Shown here one piece after another: positions 9,537-17,527 of a DNA stretch of 64,000 nucleotides; positions within the stretch are counted from its first letter, which is position 1, and every line of letters starts with the position of its first letter. Source of the DNA: Taibaiella sp041660405 (GTDB taxonomy: Bacteria; Bacteroidota; Bacteroidia; Chitinophagales; Chitinophagaceae). The translations under genes were made by a program, and so were the position numbers. Location of the stretch: positions 104,606 through 168,605 of the forward strand of contig JBAZWL010000008.1 of the NCBI GenBank assembly GCA_041660405.1, in the 5' to 3' direction. The notes under the pieces are model-generated. The model did no database searches and was not told the DNA's origin. It saw nothing but the letters and a program-made list of their open reading frames with translations.

Positions 9537-10532
9537 ATGTTGAAATACCTTGTAATTACATCAGTTGTAATCATGTTTTTTTCATCTTGCGGTAATAACA
9601 CAACCAGCGATGATAATCCAGCTTATCACAACCCCGCAGTGCAGCCCTATACAGATTCCATCGCTATGAATCGGGAGCATGCCGAGTATTATTACAGAAG
9701 AGCGGAAGCTTTAACGGAAATCAATAATGATAGTCTTGCACTTATAGATGTTCAGCAAGCTATCAGCCTTGATAAAAATAATGCTCAATATACTTTTACT
9801 GCAGGCTATCTTCAATTGCAACTAGGGCAGGCTAAAGAAGCAATAAAAACATTGAAACATAATCTGGAACAAATGCCGGGAAATGTAAACACCCGTATGT
9901 TATTGAGCAAGGCCTATCTTGCTGATGCAAAAATTGAAGCTGCACAAGAACAGATCAATAAAATACTGGCCGCTGCTCCGCGCCATCCGGGAGCATTGAT
10001 GATCCTGGCAGATATAAAAGCAGCACAAAAGGATACAGTTGCCACCATAAATATTCTTAGGGAAATAATAACCACAGATGCCGGGAACTACGATGCAGCC
10101 TATCAACTGGGGGACTGGTATAAAGCGACCAACAATCCGGCTGCCGTTACTCAATATCAATATACGTTTAGTCTCGATACCACGGACGCGAATCCATTGT
10201 TTGAAATTGGCGATTATTATGAACGCCAAAACCAGCTGGAAAAGGCAAAAGAAGCTTTTATTTATTGCATTGAAGAAGACCGGGATTTTACGAATGCCTA
10301 TATCCATCTGGGGAAAATCTATTTGCAGGAAAAGGCAACAGAGAAAGCTTTAAGGCACTTTAACCTGGCTATAAATACGATGCCCAATAATGCAGAAGCC
10401 TATTATTACAAGGGCTTGTGTTTTGAAAAAATGCAACAAGCGGATAGCGCTGCCGTAGCATTCAGACAAGCGCTTGTATTTGACAGGAATATGAAAGAAG
10501 CGGCAGATGCATTATACCAACTGAAAAAATAA
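9537..10532 (+). CDS. TPR-repeat lipoprotein
   Basis: 331 residues. A lipoprotein signal (MLKYLVITSVVIMFFSSC, lipobox FSSC) predicts lipidation at Cys18. The rest is a chain of tetratricopeptide repeats (e.g. AEYYYRRAEALTEINNDSL, ANPLFEIGDYYERQNQLEKA, AEAYYYKGLCFEKMQQ), a helical protein-interaction scaffold. Probably anchored in an envelope membrane, where such proteins often support assembly machines. No enzymatic motif was seen. It is 47 bp downstream of the adenosyltransferase gene on the same strand. Confidence 0.85.
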   Translation: MLKYLVITSVVIMFFSSCGNNTTSDDNPAYHNPAVQPYTDSIAMNREHAEYYYRRAEALTEINNDSLALIDVQQAISLDKNNAQYTFTAGYLQLQLGQAKEAIKTLKHNLEQMPGNVNTRMLLSKAYLADAKIEAAQEQINKILAAAPRHPGALMILADIKAAQKDTVATINILREIITTDAGNYDAAYQLGDWYKATNNPAAVTQYQYTFSLDTTDANPLFEIGDYYERQNQLEKAKEAFIYCIEEDRDFTNAYIHLGKIYLQEKATEKALRHFNLAINTMPNNAEAYYYKGLCFEKMQQADSAAVAFRQALVFDRNMKEAADALYQLKK

Positions 10533-10568
10533 CGATCAATTGCGTGTAAGGACACTTTGTATTTACCC

Positions 10569-10626
10569 GTAGGGATGCATTGCATGCGTCCAATATGAGG
10601 GAAGGACGCATGCAATGCGTCCCTAC
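10569..10626. repeat. REP-like long inverted repeat
   Basis: Two 23-bp arms (10569-10591 and 10604-10626) are complementary at all but one position. Each arm contains GCATTGCATGCGTCC or its complement, and the loop is 12 bp. This GTAGGG...GCATTGCATGCGTCC type of palindrome is typical of extragenic REP/MITE-like elements scattered in Bacteroidota genomes. It sits between the TPR lipoprotein gene and trhO, where it may also act as a weak terminator. Confidence 0.75.
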
Positions 10627-10649
10627 AGTATAAATTCATGATTATATTG

Positions 10650-10657
10650 TAACTTTG
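10650..10657 (+). promoter_or_regulatory. -7 promoter box upstream of trhO
   Basis: TAACTTTG, an exact TANNTTTG match, lies 43 bp before the start codon. The surrounding TTGTAACTTTGCAG is identical to the -7 region of the sufB promoter at 32598-32611. No clear -33 element was found. Confidence 0.5.
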
Positions 10658-10700
10658 CAGCTTCATTTTTTAATCTCATAAAAGAAAAGGAAGGTACACC

Positions 10701-11768
10701 ATGCCAGTGTTACACAACCGCATCTCCAACGAGGAACTGAAAGCACGTATGCTGGCCGAAACAGAGCCACGTACTACAGTTTCCTTCTACAAATATTTTC
10801 GAATCGCAGAGCCACAGGCATTTCGCGATGAATTATACAAAAAATTTGAGACCCTCAAAGTATTTGGCCGCATTTATATTGCCCATGAAGGCATTAATGC
10901 ACAAGCCAGTGTTCCTACAAGTAATTTCGAAGCCTTTAAGGAAGCACTTTATAATTCTTCGCCAGAGCTTAACAGTGTGCGTCTGAATATTGCTGTGGAC
11001 GACGATGGAAAATCATTCTGGGTATTGCGTATGAAAGTGCGCAAGCAGATTGTAGCTGATGGTCTTCATGATGAAACCTTTAACCCATCTAACGTTGGTC
11101 ATTATCTTAAAGCTGAAGATGTAAACAAAATGGCTGAAGATCCGGATACCATATTTGTCGATATGCGCAATCATTACGAGTATGAAGTAGGCCATTTTCA
11201 GAATGCTATAGAAGTGCCTTCCGATACTTTTCGCGAGCAGTTGCCCATGGCGCTGGATATGCTTAAGGAAAATAAGGATAAGAATATAGTGATGTATTGT
11301 ACCGGCGGCATTCGTTGTGAAAAGGCTAGTGCGTACATGTTACACAATGGCTTCAAAAATGTATTCCATGTTGAAGGTGGCATTATAGAATATGCCCGCA
11401 AAGCCAAAGAACAAAATCTGCCTTTGAAGTTTATCGGAAAGAACTTTGTATTTGACGAAAGGCTTGGTGAGCGCATTACAGAGGATGTGATCGCCCATTG
11501 CCATCAATGCGGAAAAGCCTGCGATGTGCATACCAATTGTAAAAACGACGGTTGTCATTTGTTATTTATCCAATGCGATGATTGTGCTGAAAAATATGAT
11601 GGATGTTGTAGCGAAGCTTGTGTAACAGAATATCACTTACCGGAAGAAGAGCAGAGAGCTTTGCGCGCCGGAAGGGAAAATGGAATTAAAATATTTAATA
11701 AATCAAAGGATCATCCGTTAAGAAAGCACAGGGATGAATGGCAACAGGAAAGAGATGGATCAAAATAA
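10701..11768 (+). CDS. trhO: tRNA uridine(34) hydroxylase / rhodanese-like protein TrhO
   Basis: 355 residues. It has an N-terminal acylphosphatase-like domain (FYKYFRIAEPQAFRDELY, IYIAHEGINAQASV). A rhodanese domain follows with VDMRNHYEYEVGHFQNA and the catalytic loop MYCTGGIRCEKAS near residues 198-210, with the active-site Cys at about 200. The C-terminal cysteine-rich region (CHQCGKACDVHTNC, CDDCAEKYDGCCSEAC) resembles a metal-binding module. The YceA/TrhO family makes 5-hydroxyuridine at tRNA position 34 from prephenate-dependent or O2-dependent chemistry. Its 3' end overlaps the HAD hydrolase gene. Confidence 0.93.
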   Translation: MPVLHNRISNEELKARMLAETEPRTTVSFYKYFRIAEPQAFRDELYKKFETLKVFGRIYIAHEGINAQASVPTSNFEAFKEALYNSSPELNSVRLNIAVDDDGKSFWVLRMKVRKQIVADGLHDETFNPSNVGHYLKAEDVNKMAEDPDTIFVDMRNHYEYEVGHFQNAIEVPSDTFREQLPMALDMLKENKDKNIVMYCTGGIRCEKASAYMLHNGFKNVFHVEGGIIEYARKAKEQNLPLKFIGKNFVFDERLGERITEDVIAHCHQCGKACDVHTNCKNDGCHLLFIQCDDCAEKYDGCCSEACVTEYHLPEEEQRALRAGRENGIKIFNKSKDHPLRKHRDEWQQERDGSK

Positions 11769-12381
11769 TAAAACAGTACAGGATATAAAACTACAAAAGC
11801 TCAACCTGCTTACCCAGGGAGGCTTTGGCGCATTTTTGTATGATTGTGACGGCACGCTGGCAGACAATATGCAGGCTCATAAAAACAGTTATGTAAAAGC
11901 TGCAAACGAATTTGGCTTTGAATTGGACCCTGCACTGATTGATGAATTGGCCGGATGGCCTACTATAGCCGTAGTAACCGAAATGAGTAAGCGATACAAT
12001 GTTCCTTTGGATGTTTCATCATTTACAAACAGAAAAGGCAACATCTTTTTTGAAGAATATATAGAGCATACACAACCTATACCTTTCGTAGTGGAGCATC
12101 TTAAGCAGCATGCAGGGGAAATAAAGATAGGCGTGGTTTCCGGGGGAAGAAGACATACCGTTGAGAAGACTTTAAATGTATTGGGAATAGCAGGTCTGGT
12201 AGAAACAATAGTATGTGCCGGAGAAACAGAAAACGGAAAACCCTTTGCTGATCCTTTTCTTAAAGCGGCACAAGAACTTGGCGTACCACCGGAACGCTGC
12301 ATGGTGTTTGAAGATGGAGATCCTGGTGTACAAGCCGCTATTGCTGCCGGAATGAAATATATCCGGATAGATAAACTCTGA
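11755..12381 (+). CDS. HAD-superfamily hydrolase (phosphatase/beta-phosphoglucomutase-like)
   Basis: 208 residues from the ATG at 11755, which overlaps the trhO stop by 14 bases; an alternative in-frame ATG is at 11734. HAD motif I is YDCDGTLADN (nucleophile Asp30, acid/base Asp32), motif II is VVSGGRRHTVEKTL and motifs III/IV are CMVFEDGDPGVQAA. The family dephosphorylates small sugar phosphates or phosphoglycolate in the cytoplasm. The overlap implies translational coupling with trhO. Exact substrate unknown. Confidence 0.85.
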   Translation: MDQNNKTVQDIKLQKLNLLTQGGFGAFLYDCDGTLADNMQAHKNSYVKAANEFGFELDPALIDELAGWPTIAVVTEMSKRYNVPLDVSSFTNRKGNIFFEEYIEHTQPIPFVVEHLKQHAGEIKIGVVSGGRRHTVEKTLNVLGIAGLVETIVCAGETENGKPFADPFLKAAQELGVPPERCMVFEDGDPGVQAAIAAGMKYIRIDKL

Positions 12382-12487
12382 ACGAATATAACATATAGAT
12401 GTCAAATGTAAGCCTGGTAGTAACCCCAATAAATTTGAACATATCAGATTTGTTATTGTTGTATTTCAGGATAAAACGCCAAATTTT

Positions 12488-13753
12488 ATGAAAAAACTGC
12501 TCATGTTTTTCTTTGTTCTGTTATTTTGCATTTCTGCAAAAGCACAAATAAATGCAGAAGTTGCTCAAAACTTTATCAAAGCTATTTCCACAGAAAACTA
12601 CACGGAAGCGGTTACTTTCTTCGATCCTTCTAATACACAAGTAAATAAGGAAATACTAGAAGGTGGCTGGAAGCAGATCACTGCCATGTTCGGTGCTTAT
12701 AAATCTTATTATATACCGGAAGGTGTAGATAAGAATGCTGCCACCATTACGGTTGGCATGCGTTTTGATAAAGGGACACAAGGCTTTGCCTGCAACTTTA
12801 ACGATAAGCATAAGCTGGTAGGATTTTTGCTTGCACCGGCACCTGCAGAGAAATTGGAAGCAGCAGTTCCTCCGCCGGGTTCCCGTTTTAGAGAGGAAGA
12901 AGTATCAGTGCCGGTAAATGGCGGGACCATTAAAGGAACCATGATGTATCCCGGAGACGCATCGGATGCCTCACGGGTTGCACTCATTATTGCTGGTAGC
13001 GGTGCTACAGACAGAAATGGTAATAGCGGATCAGACCTGAATACGAATGCTTATAAAATGTTGGCAGAAGCTCTCGCAGAAAAGGGTATAGCAAGCCTGC
13101 GGTACGACAAGCGACTGGCGGGTATGAGTAAAGACTTTGAGCCGGATGAAGCCAAACTGAAATTTGAAGATTATGTACAGGATGCTGTCAGTCTTTGCCA
13201 ATATTTGAAGAGCAGTAAGCAGGCTTCTGCAGTTTATATTATTGGCCATAGCGAAGGTTCCCTTATAGGAATGCTGGCAGCGCAAAAAACTCCCGTCAAT
13301 GCATTTATCTCCTTATGTGGGGCCGGCGAAAATATAGCCAATACACTTAAACGTCAGATACCTACAGGACAAGCCGCAGGTGTAATTGATGAATTGAAAA
13401 GCGGAAACCTGACCAATAATGTGCCCCAGGAACTTCGGGTTACCTTCAGACAATCGGTTCAGCCCTATCTTATTTCCTGGATGAAATATGACCCTGCGGT
13501 AGAGATTAAAAAGCTGAAAATTCCTACAATGATTGTGGCCGGAACTACTGATATACAAGTACCTGTAGCAGATGCTGAAATGCTGAAGAGGGCAGCCCCA
13601 CAGGCAGAATTACTGGTCATTAATGGCATGAATCATATTCTTAAAACTGCAATAGCCGACAGAACGGCTAATATAGTAACTTATAACCAACCCAATTTGC
13701 CATTAAATACTGATTTGGTAGCTGGAGTAACACGCTTTTTAGGCTCAAAGTAA
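12488..13753 (+). CDS. Secreted alpha/beta hydrolase with N-terminal DUF3887-like domain
   Basis: 421 residues with a clear signal peptide (MKKLLMFFFVLLFCISAKAQ). Residues ~20-115 resemble a DUF3887 domain (QNFIKAISTENYTEAVTFF ... GGWKQITAMFGAY). From ~135 an alpha/beta hydrolase fold follows, with oxyanion segment VALIIAGSGATDRNGN, nucleophile elbow GHSEGS (Ser near 253), acid in AGTTDIQVP and His in NGMNHIL. Probably an esterase or peptidase-like enzyme of the periplasm or exterior. No terminator is evident before gldG, but gldG seems to have its own -7 box. Confidence 0.88.
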   Translation: MKKLLMFFFVLLFCISAKAQINAEVAQNFIKAISTENYTEAVTFFDPSNTQVNKEILEGGWKQITAMFGAYKSYYIPEGVDKNAATITVGMRFDKGTQGFACNFNDKHKLVGFLLAPAPAEKLEAAVPPPGSRFREEEVSVPVNGGTIKGTMMYPGDASDASRVALIIAGSGATDRNGNSGSDLNTNAYKMLAEALAEKGIASLRYDKRLAGMSKDFEPDEAKLKFEDYVQDAVSLCQYLKSSKQASAVYIIGHSEGSLIGMLAAQKTPVNAFISLCGAGENIANTLKRQIPTGQAAGVIDELKSGNLTNNVPQELRVTFRQSVQPYLISWMKYDPAVEIKKLKIPTMIVAGTTDIQVPVADAEMLKRAAPQAELLVINGMNHILKTAIADRTANIVTYNQPNLPLNTDLVAGVTRFLGSK

Positions 13754-13779
13754 AATTAGCTTTTACACATTGCTTTCAA

Positions 13780-13787
13780 TATTTTTG
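13780..13787 (+). promoter_or_regulatory. -7 promoter box upstream of gldG
   Basis: TATTTTTG exactly matches TANNTTTG, 20 bp before the gldG start. This suggests that gldG can be transcribed independently of the hydrolase gene. No good -33 partner. Confidence 0.4.
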
Positions 13788-13807
13788 CAGTCATTTGAAA
13801 TAAAAAA

Positions 13808-15526
13808 ATGTCTGTAGCAGAACCAACAATAAAGCATAAAAATAATAAACCGGGAAAGAAGCTAATTGCTGTAATTATCATATTGATTGCAGTGAATATT
13901 GCTGCCTGGTTTTTCTATTCCCAGGCTGACCTCACCCGCGATAAGCGATACACCATAACCGATGCTACCAAAGGAATGTTGAAGCACCTGGATAGCAAAG
14001 TGGAAGTATTGTTATTCCTCACCGGAGATGATTTACCTGCTCCCTTCCAAAGATTATCCAATAGCACCGAAGCGTTGTTGCGTAACTTCAGGGACATTAG
14101 CAACAATAAAATTACTTATCGGGTTATTGATCCTGTAGGTAAAGACACCACTGCATTGCAAATACTAAGTCAGTACCGCATGAGTGGCATACCAGTGACC
14201 ATAAGTGCCGGTAAAAAAGGTTCTGCACAAAAAATGATCTTTCCATGGGCATTGGTTACTACGGTAGATGCACAAGGAAAATCAATTGCCTATCCGGTAT
14301 TTCTCCAGGAAACGAATACATTTAACCTAAACCGTCAGACTTTATTGAAGTCTGAAATATTGCTGGAATATAACCTGGCCAATGGCATACATCAGCTTAC
14401 CCGTAAAGAGATTCCGGCGGTAGCGTATCTTACCGGGAACGGTGAATTATTTGACGGACACATCGGTGCCATGTTTTCAACGTTAAGTCGTTATTACCGG
14501 CTGGACACCTTTAACCTTGGCCAGAATAAAATTATACCTCCTGCATTTAAAACGATAATTATAAACAGGCCCACAGCTGCTTTCACCGAAACTGACAAAT
14601 TCAAGATAGATCAGTATGTGATGAATGGCGGCCACGTACTTTGGAGTATCAATATGGTAACCGGCACACTGGACAGCCTTAAAGGCGGACAGTTTAATGC
14701 TATGCCTATAGAACTTAACCTAAGCGACCTTTTATTCAACTATGGTGTAAGGGTCAATAGCAATATTATTGAAGATGCGGTTAGCCATGCATTCATACCA
14801 CTGGAAGCGCGCACGGGCAAAGCTGAAGCTACTATGTTTGATTGGATTTATTTCCCGGTTCTTAATGCAGGCAGCGATCATCCTATAGTTAAGAATCTTA
14901 ATGGAGTACTTACCCGCTTCGTAAGTAGCATAGATACTAATGCTAACGATCCTTCCATAAAGAAAACTGTTTTGCTGTCGTCAAGCCGGTATAGTAAAAT
15001 GGAGGCAGCACCCTTACCTGTAATTCTGGAATCAGCTATTGAACGCCCTAATCCCGCTGCCTTTCCACATCACAACCTTACAGGTGCTATATTGTTGGAA
15101 GGCAATTTTACATCATCATTTGCTACACGTAAACCCGTGGAAGTTGCGGATATGATTGATTCTCTTAAGCTGCAAGTGAAAACTAAAACTGCTGCACCGG
15201 GGAAAATGGTAGTGATAAGCGATGCTGACATTTTATCAAATGAGTATGCTGAAAAAGTAGGCCCTTCGGAAATGGGTTTATTTGCCCCGGATCAATCTGT
15301 ACGGTTTGACAATGAAACGTTCCTGCTCAATTGTATGGAGTATATGAATGACCCGGACAATCTTTTGGAAGCCCGTAACAAATCATTTGACAATCAAATA
15401 CTGGACCCCAAAGTAGTAGAAAAAGAAAGAACCACCTGGCAGTTTATTAACATCGGTGTTCCAGTGATTGCAGTTTTAATTTTTGGTTCTGTTTTCTTCT
15501 TTGTGAGAAAAAGAAGATACGCCTAA
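13808..15526 (+). CDS. gldG: Gliding-motility ABC transporter auxiliary protein GldG
   Basis: 572 residues. There is an N-terminal transmembrane helix (LIAVIIILIAVNIAAWFFYSQ), then the GldG/ABC-2-associated extracytoplasmic domain (DKRYTITDATKGMLKHLDSKVEVLLFLTG, LLRNFRDIS), and a C-terminal transmembrane helix before the basic end RKRRYA. GldG is thought to work with the permease GldF and ATPase GldA, an ABC complex linked to gliding motility in Bacteroidota. GldF normally lies directly upstream, but here the upstream gene is an alpha/beta hydrolase and no gldF or gldA is in the window. Confidence 0.88.
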   Translation: MSVAEPTIKHKNNKPGKKLIAVIIILIAVNIAAWFFYSQADLTRDKRYTITDATKGMLKHLDSKVEVLLFLTGDDLPAPFQRLSNSTEALLRNFRDISNNKITYRVIDPVGKDTTALQILSQYRMSGIPVTISAGKKGSAQKMIFPWALVTTVDAQGKSIAYPVFLQETNTFNLNRQTLLKSEILLEYNLANGIHQLTRKEIPAVAYLTGNGELFDGHIGAMFSTLSRYYRLDTFNLGQNKIIPPAFKTIIINRPTAAFTETDKFKIDQYVMNGGHVLWSINMVTGTLDSLKGGQFNAMPIELNLSDLLFNYGVRVNSNIIEDAVSHAFIPLEARTGKAEATMFDWIYFPVLNAGSDHPIVKNLNGVLTRFVSSIDTNANDPSIKKTVLLSSSRYSKMEAAPLPVILESAIERPNPAAFPHHNLTGAILLEGNFTSSFATRKPVEVADMIDSLKLQVKTKTAAPGKMVVISDADILSNEYAEKVGPSEMGLFAPDQSVRFDNETFLLNCMEYMNDPDNLLEARNKSFDNQILDPKVVEKERTTWQFINIGVPVIAVLIFGSVFFFVRKRRYA

Positions 15527-15577
15527 TAAAAACAAAAGTATTAATGCGGGTAATGCCTGCTTTTTGAAAAAGGTAAT

Positions 15578-16627
15578 ATGGAAAAGAAACAAAGACCCCC
15601 GGTTTATTACAGCGAATATTTACAGCTGGATAGGATACTGAATGCACAGCACCCTGAAAGCGCCAAAGAGGGTATCAGAGCCGATGATGAAATGCTGTTT
15701 GTAATCATACATCAGACATACGAACTATGGTTTAAGCAAGTGTTGCATGAGCTGGATATTGTACGCAATATTTTCAGGCAACCTAATGTGCCGGATAATT
15801 CTCCTGATATCTACAATTCAGTACACCGGTTAAAGCGCATTTGCAGCATTCTAAAAGTACTGGTGGACCAGATCACGATAATTGAAACCATGACACCGCT
15901 GGATTTTTTGGATTTTCGCGATTTGCTCAGACCCGCATCAGGTTTTCAAAGCATACAGTTCAAAATGATTGAAGCCGCTCTGGGGCTTGGTTACGAGCAA
16001 CGTTTTGGCCAGGAGTATTACTTATCACAATTGAATGAAACGGATATAAACCGTGTAAAGAAAGCGGAAGCAGAAGAATCACTTTTGGTATTACTTAACA
16101 AATGGCTTGAACGTATGCCTTTCTGTAAAGATAAGGACTACTGGGGACAGGAACAGGATGTAAAAGCCGGGATACATCCTTTCTGGAATAAATACCGCAG
16201 TACATATGCTGCGGGTCTTTCACCGATGGAACAATCAAATCTGACAGCCTTCGATCAGATTTTTATGAATGAAAAAGATTACCCGGCCGACAGGAGATTA
16301 AGCAGCCAGGCAAGCCGCAATGCATTCTTCATTATGCTGTATCGTGACTATCCTTTGTTGCATCTCCCTTTTGAATTACTAAGCACGCTTCTCGAAATTG
16401 ATGAATTATTATCGCTTTGGCGCCACCGCCATATACACATGGTACAACGCACTATAGGTAAGCGCGTGGGTACAGGAGGCAGTACAGGCGCGGGCTACCT
16501 CAAGGCTGCAGCAGACAGTCACGCTATATTTAAAGAAATAGCTGAACTGACTTCCTTCCTTTTACCAAGACATGAAGTACCCGAGCTGCCTAAGAAATTG
16601 AAAGATAGCCTTAGTTATAACAGGTAA
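15578..16627 (+). CDS. kynA: Tryptophan 2,3-dioxygenase
   Basis: 349 residues. TDO is a cytoplasmic haem enzyme that oxidises L-tryptophan to N-formylkynurenine, the first step of the kynurenine pathway. Signatures: VYYSEYLQLDRIL and DEMLFVIIHQTYELWFKQVLHELD near the N-terminus, LDFLDFRDLLRPASGFQS, and the haem-ligand region LWRHRHIHMVQRTIG (about residue 285) followed by TGGSTGAGYLK. A ribosome-binding-like AAAGG precedes the ATG. It lies 51 bp after gldG and is followed by a strong terminator. No other kynurenine genes are nearby. Confidence 0.95.
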   Translation: MEKKQRPPVYYSEYLQLDRILNAQHPESAKEGIRADDEMLFVIIHQTYELWFKQVLHELDIVRNIFRQPNVPDNSPDIYNSVHRLKRICSILKVLVDQITIIETMTPLDFLDFRDLLRPASGFQSIQFKMIEAALGLGYEQRFGQEYYLSQLNETDINRVKKAEAEESLLVLLNKWLERMPFCKDKDYWGQEQDVKAGIHPFWNKYRSTYAAGLSPMEQSNLTAFDQIFMNEKDYPADRRLSSQASRNAFFIMLYRDYPLLHLPFELLSTLLEIDELLSLWRHRHIHMVQRTIGKRVGTGGSTGAGYLKAAADSHAIFKEIAELTSFLLPRHEVPELPKKLKDSLSYNR

Positions 16628-16630
16628 TAA

Positions 16631-16668
16631 CCAAAAATGGCAAACCGGAAGGTTTGCCATTTTTGATA
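16631..16668. terminator. Bidirectional terminator after tryptophan dioxygenase
   Basis: AAAAATGGCAAACC (16633-16646), a GGAA loop and the exact complement (16651-16664) form a stem flanked by A and T tracts. It serves the plus-strand dioxygenase gene and the convergent minus-strand DUF4249 gene ending at 16691. Confidence 0.8.
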
Positions 16669-16690
16669 TCAACAGTTTGTAGCTTATAAA

Positions 16691-17512
16691 TTACGGAGCA
16701 ATAACTGATTTGCGTTGCACTGTTTGTGCACTAAAGGAACCTAATGCACCACCCGAGATGTTACTTACCGGATTAGCCGGTGTAGCAGATCCCCCTCCCG
16801 ATGCAGCCTGATCATAGCTATACCAGTATTTATAAGCGGCTTTATCTATACATTGCATTTCCACTTCAACAATGTCGCCGGATTTTATTTTATCCTCATC
16901 ATCTGCGAAAAGATACAGCGTAGATTTGAACTGTTTACCGTCACTCAAATCATCATCCATAATAAACGTTCCGTCTGTTCTTTTACCATTCACAAATTGC
17001 TTGAATAAATAATAATTTTGAACACCCCCCGGGTCCTGGAATACAACATTGCTGAAGGTCTCTTCTTCATCAAAAAATTTCTGTGTTTTCAGGTATAAGC
17101 TATCTAAATGAACATTTTCAGGCATGGTGGAAGAAGCGGAATAGCTTTTACCTTCTACAGTTACCAATAGCTGGTAAGTCTTTCCACTGGCGCCTTTCAA
17201 TTGATTATTGGTATAGACCCCACTTGTGGTTTCGGTAAGTGTGGTTGTGTTTCCTGTTTCATCTTTAATGGTTACTACTGCACCACCGAGGCCGATAAAA
17301 TCATTGTTATCATTAAAATTTTTGGTTTTGGAGAGCTTCACCATACAACCACCTTCGTGGTCTGTAATCACAGCGTCAATTACTATTTTTTTATCTGCTT
17401 CATCAAGCTTCACATCTATTACTTTTTGACAGGAAGTAAAGCAAACAATACTGGCTACAGCCACTACCATTAAGGAAGAAAATGTTTTAAGCATACTTTT
17501 ATTTTTATTCAT
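16691..17512 (-). CDS. DUF4249-type lipoprotein, partner of TonB receptor
   Basis: 273 residues. A lipoprotein signal (VVAVASIVCFTSC) gives a lipid-anchored Cys at about position 28. The mature region (VIDVKLDEADKKIVIDAVITDHEGGCMVKLSKTKNF) is typical of DUF4249 proteins, which in Bacteroidota are encoded with TonB-dependent receptors and are presumed surface substrate-binding partners. It lies 15 bp downstream of the receptor gene at 17528-19852, so the pair is almost surely one operon under the ECF-type promoter at 19894-19921. A second in-frame ATG at 17494 is also possible. Substrate unknown. Confidence 0.85.
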   Translation of the reverse strand: MNKNKSMLKTFSSLMVVAVASIVCFTSCQKVIDVKLDEADKKIVIDAVITDHEGGCMVKLSKTKNFNDNNDFIGLGGAVVTIKDETGNTTTLTETTSGVYTNNQLKGASGKTYQLLVTVEGKSYSASSTMPENVHLDSLYLKTQKFFDEEETFSNVVFQDPGGVQNYYLFKQFVNGKRTDGTFIMDDDLSDGKQFKSTLYLFADDEDKIKSGDIVEVEMQCIDKAAYKYWYSYDQAASGGGSATPANPVSNISGGALGSFSAQTVQRKSVIAP

Positions 17513-17527
17513 TATAATGAGGTTAAA

